This document shows positions 1-10,800 of a stretch of DNA of 64,000 bases, one piece after another. This DNA is from Adenophora triphylla var. japonica (Eukaryota; Streptophyta; Magnoliopsida; Asterales; Campanulaceae), in assembly GCA_022495995.1 (NCBI GenBank), contig JAFEMH010002435.1, positions 248,001 through 312,000 on the forward strand, given 5' to 3'. The position numbers and the translations under genes are program-made. The notes under the pieces are model-generated. The model did no database searches. It saw nothing but the letters and a program-made list of their open reading frames with translations, and was not told the DNA's origin. Numbering within the stretch: the stretch's first letter is position 1; each line of letters opens with the position of its first letter.

Positions 1-608
1 GCTTCATCAGAGTAATTGAGTACCCAACTTGACTTTCCAACATTGTGATGGTCACCAAGGCCAATGGAAAGGTCAGATGCTGTGTAGACTTCCGAGAGCT
101 CAACAAGGCCAGCCTGAAAGACAATTTCTCGCTACCCAACATCGACATGCTGGTCGACACCACTGCAAATTTTGAAGTAAAATCCTTTGTGGACGGTTTC
201 GCCGGATACAACCAGATCAATATGTCTGAAGAAGATCAGGCCAAGACTGCTTTCACCACTCCATGGGGGACATACTGTTATACGGTCATGCCGTTTTGTT
301 TAAATAACGTTGGGGCTACTTATCAAAGGGCTGCAACTGCCCTCTTCCACGACATAATCCACAAAGAATCGAAGTGTACGTCGACGACATGATCATTCAC
401 TCCAAAGGATTAGACATGCAACACATGACAAATTTGAGAAAGTTCTTCAACAGACTCAGAAAGCACTCCATGAGATTGAACCCTGCAAAGTGCACCTTCG
501 GCGTAAAACGAGGCAATGTACTGGGGTACATGGTCATAGAAAGAGGCATCGAAGCAGATCCCAAGAAAATCAAGGCCATCATCAACATGAAGCCACCGTA
601 GACACTGA
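1..608 (+). pseudogene. Ty3/gypsy reverse transcriptase fragment
   Basis: Truncated reverse transcriptase of a Ty3/gypsy (Tat-type) polyprotein, cut off on the left by the window edge. From 45 the frame reads VTKANGKVRCCVDFRELNKA, then FVDGFAGYNQI (which holds the first catalytic Asp) and TPWGTYCYTVMPF. The YVDD catalytic box lies at 377-388 but in another frame, so there is a frameshift near 370. Coding similarity ends at about 600 with a stop, directly before the TGTAAGTG start of an LTR at 609. The matching part of T1 pol (about 7150-7735) continues past this point, so the fragment was cut by insertion or recombination of the LTR. It cannot be functional. Confidence 0.9.
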
Positions 609-2323
609 TGTAAGTGCTCCAATTTGAGCTTGTTAGCATTTTCGTTAGAAAATTAACGAAAGTTATAACATTACTAACATTCCTAACATTCCTAACTTTT
701 CTAACAAAGTAAGGGTAAAATGGGCATTGCCATTTAAAGTTAAACCAAGAAAAGAATCTCAAAAAGCAAAAGAAATAAGAAAAATCCGAATTGGGCAAGT
801 TGAAAAACATAAACTGCTGGATTTTTGAATTTTATTCTTCCCGTCCAAAGCCCGAAGCCGTAATTAATGAACAAAGGCACGCCGTCAATCATATCCACGC
901 GGACATGTTTGTCAATTTCAGAGGGCTATAAATTGAACCCTCCTCTCTCGCTTACACAACACAATTTGATCACAAGAACGAAACTGCGAAATATAGGGAG
1001 AAAACGGTGGGAATTCACTTGAATTGCCACCATTTTCTCTTCAATCTTTCCCAAATCTCACTCACTCACAAACACTTCAAATCACTCTCATACATACTCT
1101 TATACATACACTAACTCAAGCTCAAATCACCCTTTAGGAGGAGGAATAGAGAGAAAACATAGAGGACTTCATTGTTATCTACTTGTTTTCTCTTTAACCA
1201 ACTCAAATCATCAACCCTAAACACTTTCAAATCCTAAACATATTCAAGCCTTTGAATCCATTCAAACACAAGACACAAGGAAGATAGGTATAACCTCCCT
1301 CTCCCTACACTAAGTCTCTCATCCATGCATGCATTTGCAAACTACAAAATGTAGTTCTTTCATCTTCTTGCTTTAGATCTAAGAAGATCACCATGGAAGA
1401 CCATCTCCATGGATGATCTTCTACAAAGATCAAAATTATTTTCAAGTTCTCTTACTTTCTTGCAAAGAAAACTCATTTTCAAAACCCTAAAAACCATTTT
1501 CAAGCATCAAATCTCATTTTCAAAGGATAAAAATCCCCTTCCCAAGCAAATGAAATGTTTAGTCCTAATGTACCCCAAGGATGGTTTGGTATAGTTGATT
1601 CACCACTAAAATGTCAAGTGATCACTAACCAAAACCTAGGGAAATGGGGACAAGCATGGATGCAAAACCCCCTTTAAAATCACATTTTCTCTCTTGAGAA
1701 GTTGCTGTCCAGTAGCAATTTTCTCAGACCTCAGTCCATGGTCTAATTTTTTGGACATAGATAAACTTGGAATTTGGTGTTGACTACAAAATACTTTTTG
1801 TAGCCAACATCCAGATCTTTCCATACATATTTTTACTTTATTTTTTTCGTGAGTAAAACTCAATCTTTCAATTTTTCTCTTAGAGGCCAGTTCATTAGCT
1901 TCTGGAAATCCAGATTTCACATCTGAGATTTCCAGAAGGTTTTGACCCCTCAAATTACTTCCAAAATGGAAAGTTCCTTTTCAGAAACCCTATTTAGGGT
2001 GTTTTAAGCAACTTTAATTCTCGGACTTTCCCCAGATTCTGAGGTTTTGAAGCCTTTAAGTCCATTTCAAAGTCAAGGGTCAACTGCCTTTTTCATTCTG
2101 GCAGAATTGCTTTTCCACTCCCAAAGGTCTTTTGAGTACCAAATCTCAATCCAAAAATCTTCCAAAAAATCATGGGATCAGTTTAAAGTCTTAAAAAGAT
2201 ATCCCAATTTTTACTTTTCTGAGTTTCAATTTATTTTGGCCAAAACACACACACACACACACACAACAAAGGATTTTGAATGTTTGGAAGACTCGTTTTT
2301 ACGAGGCGTTCCGGGTGCACACT
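609..2323 (+). repeat. Left part of an old Ty3/gypsy LTR (interrupted)
   Basis: Begins TGTAAGTGCTCC, as does the LTR at 18824 (TGTAAGTGCCCC). Shared landmarks in order are a CTATAAATTGAACCC TATA region near 927, a conserved CCATGGATGATCTTCTA-type block near 1407 (matching about 19476), a CCTAATGTACCCC block near 1565 (matching about 19896), a (CA)n run near 2250, and the block GAAGACTCG..ACGAGGCG..GGGTGCAC near 2287. The sequence stops at 2323 where T1 starts. The missing 3' end, starting GTAACGTGACCTCCGAACTC, is found after T1 at about 18644-18762. I see no protein-coding content. The short ORFs here look like chance. Confidence 0.75.
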
Positions 2324-3925
2324 TGTAAGTACCCAAATCTGGCTCATGCCTTCCGGTTAATTTTCCCGACATTTCGGTAAATTTTCCGGTAATTCCCCGG
2401 ACCTTCCTAGTGTTCCGGAAATGTCCTGGAACAGTCCAAATCTAAATTAGGGCTGTAAGGAGCCTTCCTAATTAAGAAAACACGTTTTTCTTAATTAGGG
2501 GGAAGCTTCTAGAATGATGCCACCTTGCATGGTTCTAGAATGCTGAGTCACAATGGATAAGACCGCACGGCCTCATTTGCAAAGGGCCTGCAGCCGCACG
2601 GCTTCATTAGCCTTATCCAGACTGCCTATAAATAGAGCCCCCCTCTACCCATTTCAACACACACAAGATATGAGAAAAATACTCAATCCACTCTGAAAGA
2701 CGTGAAGAAACTGCTGGAAATTCAAGAAGAAGAAGAAGGAAGGCCAAGAAGCTACATCCCTCCTCCTTGAAGACCAAAGATCGACCTCTCCTCCTAGCTC
2801 CGTCCCGAGAAGCAAAGGAAGTCATTGGTAACCTCGCACGCCCTATCCTTGCATCCTAATTGCTTTATAAATTGCTCATTGCATTGTCTTTATATTGCTT
2901 GGGACTTGGTAGCTTAAAGATCACATCTTTATAATCCCCTTCCCCCTTTGCATGCATTAAGACCTCATTTGTCATAAAAATGTAGTCTTTTTTCATAAAG
3001 GTGCATCCTTTGCACCTAAAATCCCTATTTTCCAATAAAAATGTTATCTTTATGCATCATTTGCATATAAAGATCAAATCTTTTTCAATAAAAATGCATC
3101 CTTTGCATCAAAACCCCCTTTTTCAATGCATCATTTGCATAAAAATCAAATCTTTATGCATCATTTGCATAAAGATCATTTCTTTAAATCAAAAAGCATC
3201 ATTTGCAACCTAAAAATGTCATCTTTTCATTAAAGATTCATTTTTCATCATGCATTTCCCCTTTCCCCCAACCTTGGAACGGACCGGTGTAAAAGTTCTC
3301 ATCTTTGCATCGTTCCTTCCATTAAAGGTTCATGATTTCTTTAGGAAAAGGATAACCTTGAACCCTATATCTCCAATTATCGCTTAAGAATGAGTATGAA
3401 GCCTCTATACGAGCTCGACCGTCTTAAAAGCGTAGGATTGATGGGCTAAGGACATTCCTTCCTAAAGAACCTCATCTTTGACCCAAAAGAGAGTCATTCT
3501 CTCGATCACGCAAGTCCCGAGGGTCCCGAGGTTAAAATGCGATGATCATAAGTCATAAGATGAGGACGGGATCATAATCCCAAATACATAAATTCCAAGG
3601 AATCCCGAGCGACAACCAACAAATGGTTTGTACGTCCGGAAGATAACTTGGGACATTCCCCCCTTATTTTCAAACACATGCACACAAAGAAAGCACGCAA
3701 GCAAACACGATTAATGAAATCTAGGGAGACTTGCTCCGGCAAGGCACTTTGGGTGAACGCCAAACGTTCTTCCCAAGGGGTAACTTAACCTCCGAACCCA
3801 TAAAACCTTTTTTCAAAGTTTTGAGGTAATCAAAATGGCGTGGCGACTCCGTTTTTTAAATAACTCGGATGTCTTCAAACTCGCGTGAATTCCCATAAAC
3901 AAAAATTTTGGGGCACACATTCACA
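2324..3925 (+). repeat. T1 5' LTR
   Basis: Starts TGTAAGTACCC and ends CACATTCACA, giving TG..CA ends. It matches 17044-18643 almost throughout, except for a strongly diverged patch just downstream of the TATA box (about 2660-2925 against 17375-17645). It contains two GCACGGCyTCATTwGC motifs upstream of the TATA box, a degenerate tandem phrase built on TGCATCATTTGCATAAAGAT (about 2960-3240), and GGCGTGGCGACTCCGTTTTT close to its 3' end. Confidence 0.9.
2627..2635 (+). promoter_or_regulatory. T1 LTR TATA box
   Basis: GCCTATAAATAGAGCCC is a consensus plant TATA box inside the LTR and is present identically in the 3' LTR near 17345. Imperfect repeats with GCACGGCCTCATTTGC (about 2565) and GCACGGCTTCATTAGC (about 2595) lie directly upstream and probably form the upstream promoter element. 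Assignment is by sequence only. Confidence 0.7.
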
Positions 3926-3927
3926 GC

Positions 3928-3944
3928 TTGGCGACTCACTGGGA
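3928..3944 (+). other. T1 primer-binding site candidate
   Basis: TTGGCGACTCACTGGG lies two bases after the end of the 5' LTR, where a tRNA primer-binding site is expected. It resembles the TGGCGACTC.. type of plant Tat/Ogre elements, which are usually described as primed by tRNA-Arg. The exact tRNA is an inference. Confidence 0.6.
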
Positions 3945-5617
3945 TCATCCCAAAGGAGAAAAGCTTTATTTTCAAAACAAAAGTCGATACTTGGTATATA
4001 GGTGGACCCCACTTACCCTTCCCGTATCGCTCCCTAACCCGGGCTTGGGATAACAAGGTGGTTTAACAATCCCACGTACTCAAGTATCCCTTTTCGAGAA
4101 AAAATAATTTTGAAAAAAATAGAAGAAAGCTTTTCCCTTTGAGCGGGTTAGACTCCCATCGCCGATTTCATTAATCGTGCTTGCTTTCTTTTACCTTGCA
4201 TTGCATCATTTGCATCTTGGAATCTGTGCATACTTTGAACGGGAAATAACCCGAGAAAAAAAGCAAAAGGAGTGGAACCTGGAAAATTGATCCATGCAGT
4301 CGTATGGCTAATCCTCATAGGATTCTGACCATACGACCTCAGTGGCAATTCCACCAGGAAAAATCATGGTTAATCTGGCAGTCCTAGCAGCTTGGGGCTA
4401 TTCAGCTCCATGACTCGATCGGGGCTCCTTAAAATTTACGTGCTTATGTGTTGCATTTTCCCCCGTCCCGAAAATCATTCCTTTAAAACACATTTATGAA
4501 AATCTCTGTTTTAACTCAAAAAGGAACAATTTTAGGAGACCGCACACTAAGCGCACCTGATATATCCTGTACACTTTTGCACGCACGTCCCTCAAACCCG
4601 AGGGTGGTTCCAGCTGCAGTCACGGACAGCCTTACGATGCTCCCGGGCGCGCACGGAATCATCCCAACCTCCCCATGGCAGCCAGTGTCGACCAATGCAC
4701 AGTCCGTGTCACACGTTTCAAAAATCCGTGACTTTTGGTTGGTTTTTGGTCTAGTCCGTGTCATATAGCTCAGTTGCATACCCACGTAAAGGTCAAGCCT
4801 TAGCTCATAACGGAAGCCAAGATTTTCGCTCAAGCGAAATTCCGCCAAAATTCCGACAAGGAAAAATCGGTGGGATCTTGACTCCGACATTGACTATTGA
4901 CCTTGACCCACACGGAATGCGTAAAAGTCAAGACCAAGTCTTTGCCAAAATAAAAGATCTTTCGCTCAAGCGAAGCTCTGCCAAAATTCCGACAAGGAAA
5001 AATTGGCAAGATCTTGACCGGCATTGACTTCGATTCCGACTCACGCACTGCGTATGCAACGAAGTTCAATGTGACACTGTGTCATCCGGCTTTTGCCGCC
5101 CGACCCATGCCTATTATATTCTCGGACATTACCGAAAGTCAAAAACCGTCATTCGCTCAAGCGAAACTCATCAAAGATCCGTCAAGGCGAGAGACGAGAC
5201 TTTCCCGCATTGCCTTGACTATAATCCGCATCGCTCGTGCGTTGAAAGGTCCTATGACCCGCTAGACCCGATAGGAGCGTTCTTTACTCTCGATCGGTGG
5301 GATCCGCGTGCCCTATAGGACCCTCGCCCGGGGCTGTCCACCCTGGGAGGTCGAAATACAGGTGGAATACGAGGGGCTTATAGACGTAGTGACGGAACCC
5401 ACTGATCCAGGATCTAGAGTAGTTGTGAAAAAAAGAAGGGCAGAATCCCTTTTCCAACCAAATAGATATTAATAAAATACACTGTTTTAAGTAAACTTGA
5501 AGATTCTAATTTGCATATTGCCTGAGCCTTCAGCCTAAACACCTACCCCGAGTCTAAACCTTTCCTATCCCTTTCCCGCAGCGAGAAAGAAGTGGGTGAG
5601 AACACCGGGTCAGCGAC
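3945..5617 (+). other. T1 leader with imperfect tandem repeats
   Basis: Untranslated leader between PBS and gag, with no recognised protein. Three copies of the palindrome TTCGCTCAAGCGAA lie at 4825-4838, 4961-4974 and 5152-5165. The first two sit in longer repeats that continue with CCAAAATTCCGACAAGGAAAAAT and GATCTTGAC. Short ORFs across 4496-5318 are repeat-derived and do not match any family I know. Confidence 0.6.
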
Positions 5618-6605
5618 TTGTTAGCGCAGAATTCTCAGACAGTTTGCCAGAATCCTCAGTTTTGTCAGCTTTTCAGTGTCAAAATGGCCAACATAGTAAT
5701 CCACCACGGTAATGACCAAGCAATGGGAGGGGTTATCCCAGTTCAACCCAAGCCTCACATCTGGTATGATGTATGTGATTGCGAAGACCGCCTCGAGTAT
5801 GAGTATCAAGAATGGATCAATGAGGACGCTCCTTCAAAGAAGAAGAAGAAGAAGAGAAAGTCCACACAGCAGAAGCTTAAGGAAAGATACGAAGCTGGAG
5901 ACAAGAGCGTAGGAACTTTGGGAGAGCCTTCGGGCAAGTTCGACTACTATGTCGGTTATGCCAAGGAACCCGTCAAAGAACCCGTCACCCCAAGCACAGT
6001 CCGGCTGATATCCCCGTGTACGGTGATCCTCTTGAAGCGTAAAATGCTGAATTTGTGGCCATCGTGAAGTTCAATGAGAAGCTATCGAGATCTCGAAGCG
6101 AACACGTAAAGCCTATTGAATACGTAGCCGGTCAAGGAAGAATTAAGATCCCCTCTGAAAAAGACTTCATCAAGATTATCCAGGCCAACCCTTCTGTTGG
6201 CTACGACAAGGTCGTGGTGTCCAAGATCGGTAAGGAGAAAATGAGTTATCGGCGGTGCATTGATAAGATGAGCCGGACCCTTCAGTCAATGAGTCCAGTC
6301 GCTACGGAAGAGCTAGGCTGAAAGATTGCAACAAGTTACTTTAGTTCCCCACACCATCTTTCCACAGTACCGGCCTGTTAATGATTTCCGGCAAGCTTTT
6401 GATCGTTCGAAGTCTCCAACTTTACGAAGAACGCCGACAAGACTGCTACTCCCAGGGCAACAGCAAGAAGGAGTGAGATTCCGGTCCAACCCTTGTCAAG
6501 TCCCCCTCGAGTCAATAAGTAGTGTAGGGTCCAGAGTCGGTGTTGTCTATTCGGTTGAGTCAGGAATCTTCGAATTCCGGTCCCAGAGTCATCCGAAGGC
6601 CTCAC
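5618..6605 (+). pseudogene. T1 gag/linker remnant
   Basis: The first frame, to 6067, has a methionine at 5684 (MANIVIHHGND) and a lysine-rich run near 5840 (KKKKKKRKS). A second frame, 6055-6321, reads IVKFNEKLSRSRSEHV and IEYVAGQGRIKIPSEKDF, and a third runs 6326-6628. The order upstream of RT and the basic character fit a gag or gag-protease part of a Tat polyprotein. I do not see a CCHC knuckle or a DTG/DSG protease motif, so most of gag and protease appear deleted. At least two frame changes break it. Confidence 0.5.
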
Positions 6606-6609
6606 GCCC

Positions 6610-8330
6610 GAGGATTATGAAAATGTAATCGATGTCATCTTTCCCCTTATCTTGAATGAAATGACAAATCTTTACGATTATCCTCTTATTGCCAACTTAA
6701 CAAATGATAAATTAACTCAAAACTTAACAACAGTTAATAATGAATCATTTGAACAAGATGCAAACACACTAAACGAACAATACATTAAAGAAATCTTTAA
6801 GCAGGTTTCGTAAAAGAGGAAAACCGGGCCCAAGTGCAGGAGGTTTTGATAAGTGTGAACTTGGGTACTATTGAGGAACCTAAAGAGACACAGATTGGAA
6901 GCTTCTTCCAGTGGGGTTGAAAGGGACAGATTGATTGAGCTGCTCGAGAGAATACGTCGACGTGTTTGCATGGTCATACAAAGATATGCCGGGGCTAGAC
7001 AGGTTCGATAGTAGAGCACGTAATCCCTCTAGCACCCGATGCCAAGCCGCAGCGTAAACCGAGAAAGATCAAGCCGGAATGGTCCCTACAGGTCAAAGAA
7101 GAAATTGAGAAGCTACTACGGGTAGGATTCATCAGAGTCATTGAATACCCGACATGGTTGTCCAACATCGTGACCGTAACCAAGGCCAATGGGAAGGTGC
7201 GCTGCTGTGTGGATTTCCGAGATCTGAACAAGGCCAGCCCCAAAGACGACTACCCTCTGCCAAACATAGACATCCTGGTGGACTCCACTGCCAACTACGA
7301 AGTCAAATCCTTCGTTGATGGTTTTGCAGGCTACAACCAGATCAAGATGGCCGAGGAAGACCAAGAAAAGACAGCCTTCACCACACCGTGGGGAACCTAC
7401 TGTTATACAGTAATGCCATTCGGGCTCAAGAATGCCGGGGCTACTTACCAAAGGGCAGCGACCGCTTTTTCATGACATGATCCACAAGGAGATTGAGGTC
7501 TACGTAGATGACATGATAATCCACTCCAAAGGAGAAGGTGGGCGCACTTTGTTGACCTACGAAAATTCTTTGAGAGGCCGAGACAAGATTCCATGAGGCT
7601 AAACCCTGCCAAATGCACCTTCGGAGTGACAAGGGGAAAAGTGCTCGGGTACATGGTCACGGAGCGAGGTATAGAAGTTGACCCCGAAAGATCAAAGCTA
7701 TCATGGATATGAGGCCACCTCGAACCCGCATGTAAGTCAAAAGCTTCATGGGAAAATTGCAAGACATCGCCCGTTTTGTCAATCGCCTGACCACTATGTG
7801 CGAGCCCATCTTCAAGCTCATGAAGAAGAATGTGGACACGTAATGGACCGAAGAATGCCAAGACGCCTTTGACCGCATCAAGGCATACTTAGTGCATCCC
7901 CCGTACTATGCCCCCACATAGACGTAAGCCTCTTCGGCTCTATCTAACTGTCCACGTACACGGCAATTGGGGCTATGCTTGCTCAAGAGAAGAAAGACTC
8001 TCGGGTAGAAAATGCCATTTACTTTGTCACGGAAGCTACAGGGAGTGAGCTCAATTACTCGGCGTGTGAAAAGACTGTGCAGGATCGTCCGGGTAGTCGG
8101 CCAGTTGAAGCATTATATGCAAGCCCACCCCGTGAACTTGGTCTCGAAAATGGACCCCATCAAGTACATCTTTGACAAGCCTTCCCTATCGATGCGTCTA
8201 GCGAAGTGGTCCTTCTTCTTGGCGTAATACGACATCAACTATGTGACCGTAAAGGCCATCAAGGGTCAAGCATTGTCGGATCACCTAGCGAATTTCCCTG
8301 AATGAAGACAGAGGGCCCGAACCCCAATTT
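6610..8330 (+). pseudogene. T1 reverse transcriptase and first RNase H
   Basis: A Tat-type linker (DVIFPLILNEMTNLYDYPL at about 6630) leads to the RT N-terminal block DVFAWSYKDMPGLD (about 6965) and EIEKLLRVGFIRVIEYPTW (about 7105). RT proper reads VTKANGKVRCCVDF, LNKASPKDDYPLPNID, FVDGFAGYNQIKM (first catalytic Asp), TVMPFGLKNAGATYQ, then YVDD at 7501-7512 in a shifted frame. The Ty3-type RNase H follows with GAMLAQEKKDS (about 7975). Frameshifts lie at about 7470 and 7690, with several stops. The product would copy element RNA into DNA in virus-like particles. This copy is dead. Confidence 0.9.
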
Positions 8331-8366
8331 CCGCATGAAGGGATCTTTGCCGAGCCTCGAAAATAG

Positions 8367-8950
8367 ATGGCGCTGTTCTTTGACGGAGCCGCTAACAAAA
8401 GAGGAAATGGTGTAGGAATGCTATTGGTCGATCCGAAAGATGAGCATACCCCCATAGCCCTCAAGTTGAACTTTCCTGCCACGAACAATGTCGCCGAGTA
8501 TGAAGCCTGCATTGCTGGTTTGGAGGCTGCCTTAGAAAGAAATGTCAAGGAGCTCGAAGTTTACGGAGACTCACTTCCGATCATCAACCAAGTCTCCAAC
8601 AAGTGGAAGACTGTAGACCCTAATCTGCAACGGTATCATGCCCATATGGAGGAGTTGACTGGACAGTTCCGAGAAGTGACTTTCCACTACTTGCCGAGGG
8701 AAAAGAACAGATTCGCAGATGCTCTAGCTACTCTAGCCTCCTTGGTAGAGATCCCCGAGGGAAAAGCCATAAAGCCCTTCAGAGTGGGTAGAAGAGAAGC
8801 CCCAGCTTTCTGTTGTGAAGTGGACCTGGGACCCGAGCCTATAAAGGAACCTTGGTACAATCAGATTTACCAATTCCTCAAAGACGGAGAGTCGCCTTTC
8901 GTAGAGACGAAGAAGGTAGACCAAAAGAAGGAGTCGAGCCAAAAGCTTAC
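8367..8950 (+). pseudogene. T1 second (archaeal-type) RNase H domain
   Basis: The best-preserved coding block of T1. FFDGAANKRGNGVG carries the first acidic residue, NNVAEYEACIAGLEAA the Glu, EVYGDSLPIINQV the second Asp and REKNRFADALATLASL the last Asp. These four positions make up the D-E-D-D active site of RNase H. A second RNase H of this type between the RT-linked RNase H and integrase is known only from Tat-lineage Ty3/gypsy elements, so it fixes the lineage. The frame stays open to 9254 but leaves homology at about 8950, where integrase resumes in another frame. Confidence 0.88.
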
Positions 8951-10096
8951 AAGCCCTGAAAAGGTTGGCTTCTCATTATGTCATTCTAGGAGGCAACCTA
9001 TACAAGAAGCGGTATCAAGGACCACTCCTCTTATGTGTCACCCAAGAAAGAGCCAGGGAGTTGATGACCGAAGTCCACAATGGTCCTTGCGGTCCTCACA
9101 TGAATGCCGTAGCCCCGATGCAAGTGATCCTCGAATGGGTTACTACCGGATCTCCATGGAAACAGATCGCGTTCAAGACGTCCGAACCTCGCGACAAATG
9201 CCGCCGGTTTGCCAACCTCAACCATCTCCCCACCTCATGACCTGCATCGCATGACGACTCCTTGGCCGTTTGCAACTTGGGGCATTGACGTGATAGGGAA
9301 AATATCCCCTATAGAAGCAATGGGCACGAAGTTCGTGTTGGTGGCCATTGACTACTTCACCAAGTGGGTAGAGGCCAAGTCCTACAAGGTCCTCACTTCC
9401 AGAAAAGTGGCCCATTCATCAAAGAAAACATAATGTGCAGATATGGGGTGCCCAACGAGATCATTTCGATAATGGGTCACACTTCGAAGGAGACCGCGAT
9501 AGATCGCCGTCGAATTCGAGTTACTCGCCACAAGTCGTCCCCGCATGCACCTCAAACCAATGGAGCCGTGGAAGCCGCTAATAAGACACTCGAGCGGATC
9601 ATCCTAAGATGGCCACCCGTGGTCGTGATTGGCCCGAAAAGCCGCACCTAGCACTGCGGGGCTACGTAACGTCTGTCGTAATGTACCTACAGGAGAAACT
9701 CCTTTTGCCCTAACTTACGGGATGGAAGCAAAGTGTTACCAAGTGGAGTTGGAAATCCCGTCATTAAGGGTCCTCCTGGAAAACAAAGGTCAATGAAGTG
9801 GAATGGTTGCGCACTGCATGATGAATTAGCCCCGCTGACGAGAGAAGGCTAAAAGCCATGGAACACACCCGAGCCTACCGAGGCGAATGGCCGAGCGTTT
9901 GATAAAAAGGTCAAGGCCGTAGACATCAAAGAGGGCGACTTGGTGCCGAAAGTAAAGCCCCTACCGTAGACAACCCCTGGGAAAATGGGAACCCGTCTGG
10001 ATCGGCCCTTACGTGGTGCGTAAAATACCGTCAGAGGAGCAATGAAGCTTGCAGACTTGGATGGCAATCCTTTTGTCCACCCGGTCAATCGGTGAT
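8951..10096 (+). pseudogene. T1 integrase remnant
   Basis: The N-terminal zinc-binding region starts LGGNLYKKRYQGPLLLCV and has VHNGPCGPHMNA, but its cysteine half is degraded. The catalytic core has WPFATWGIDVIGKISP (first Asp, about 9268) and VAIDYFTKWVEAKSY. The second Asp block near 9470 is out of frame. PHAPQTNGAVEAANKTLERI carries the Glu. GETPFALTYGMEAK and a C-terminal tail ending near 10096 follow. Many frame changes and stops break it. The family role is strand transfer of element DNA into the host chromosome. Confidence 0.85.
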
Positions 10097-10800
10097 AAAC
10101 TCCGAAGATACTATGTCTCGATAAAAAAAAATAAAAAAAAAAGAAAAAAATATATATATAAAAGAAAAAAAAAGAAAGAAAAAAATATTAGTGCAAAAAG
10201 AGTAATGCCCTAGGCCGAAGACCCCAAAAAGGGCGGTCTAGGCAAAAGACAGTGCACATAAAAAAAATAATATATAAAAAAAAAAAAAAAAAAAAAAGTG
10301 CAAAAAGAGTAATGCCCACTAGGCCGAAACCCCAAAAAGGGCGGTCTAGGCAAAAGACAGGGCCGCACATAAAAAATTATTTTAGTTCACCGTAATGAAC
10401 TACGAAGACCCGAGCCCCTTAGCCTTTCTTGTAAAAGGGGAACGTAGGCGCCATATATGGTTCGGTCTAAACAATAAAAAGGACGATTAAGTTTCCATGA
10501 AATGTGTCCTAAACAATAAAAAGGACAATCAAGCTTCCATGAAGTGCGTCCTAAAAATAATAAAGGGTATTTCGCCATAAAACGGGTCCCAATCAATAAA
10601 GACATTTGAATTTCCATGAAATGTGTCTTGATTAATTTTTAAAATAATATTTCTTGTTCATTACAAGTTAAAAACTTCTTGATGAGTTCAAGCACGGTCT
10701 ACCTCTTAACTCGCTAACCTCGCTAAAAAGATCTAAAATACAATAAAATGCCTAAATAAACTAATGTGTTTGCAAATGGCAATAAGAGGATCTTGAGAAA
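10097..10800. repeat. T1 post-pol A-rich spacer with two short tandem repeats
   Basis: A-rich runs (10124-10190, 10258-10300) separate two copies of a 70-bp unit containing AGTAATGCCC..TAGGCCGAA..CCCCAAAAAGGGCGGTCTAGGCAAAAGACAG (about 10198 and 10310). A second repeat (about 10455-10630) has a period near 55 bp, with AATAAAAAGGAC and TTTCCATGAAATGTGTCCT halves that could form hairpins. No protein is supported. Confidence 0.65.

Noticed and set aside
1409..3213. Short ORFs within LTRs (for example 1409-1594, 2047-2328, 3001-3213)
   Set aside because: They fall in LTR sequence and repeat phrases. Equivalent positions in the sister LTRs do not keep the frames.
4763..4790. tRNA-like ATAGCTCAGTTG
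   Set aside because: The D-arm-like word has no T-arm or acceptor partner within tRNA distance.
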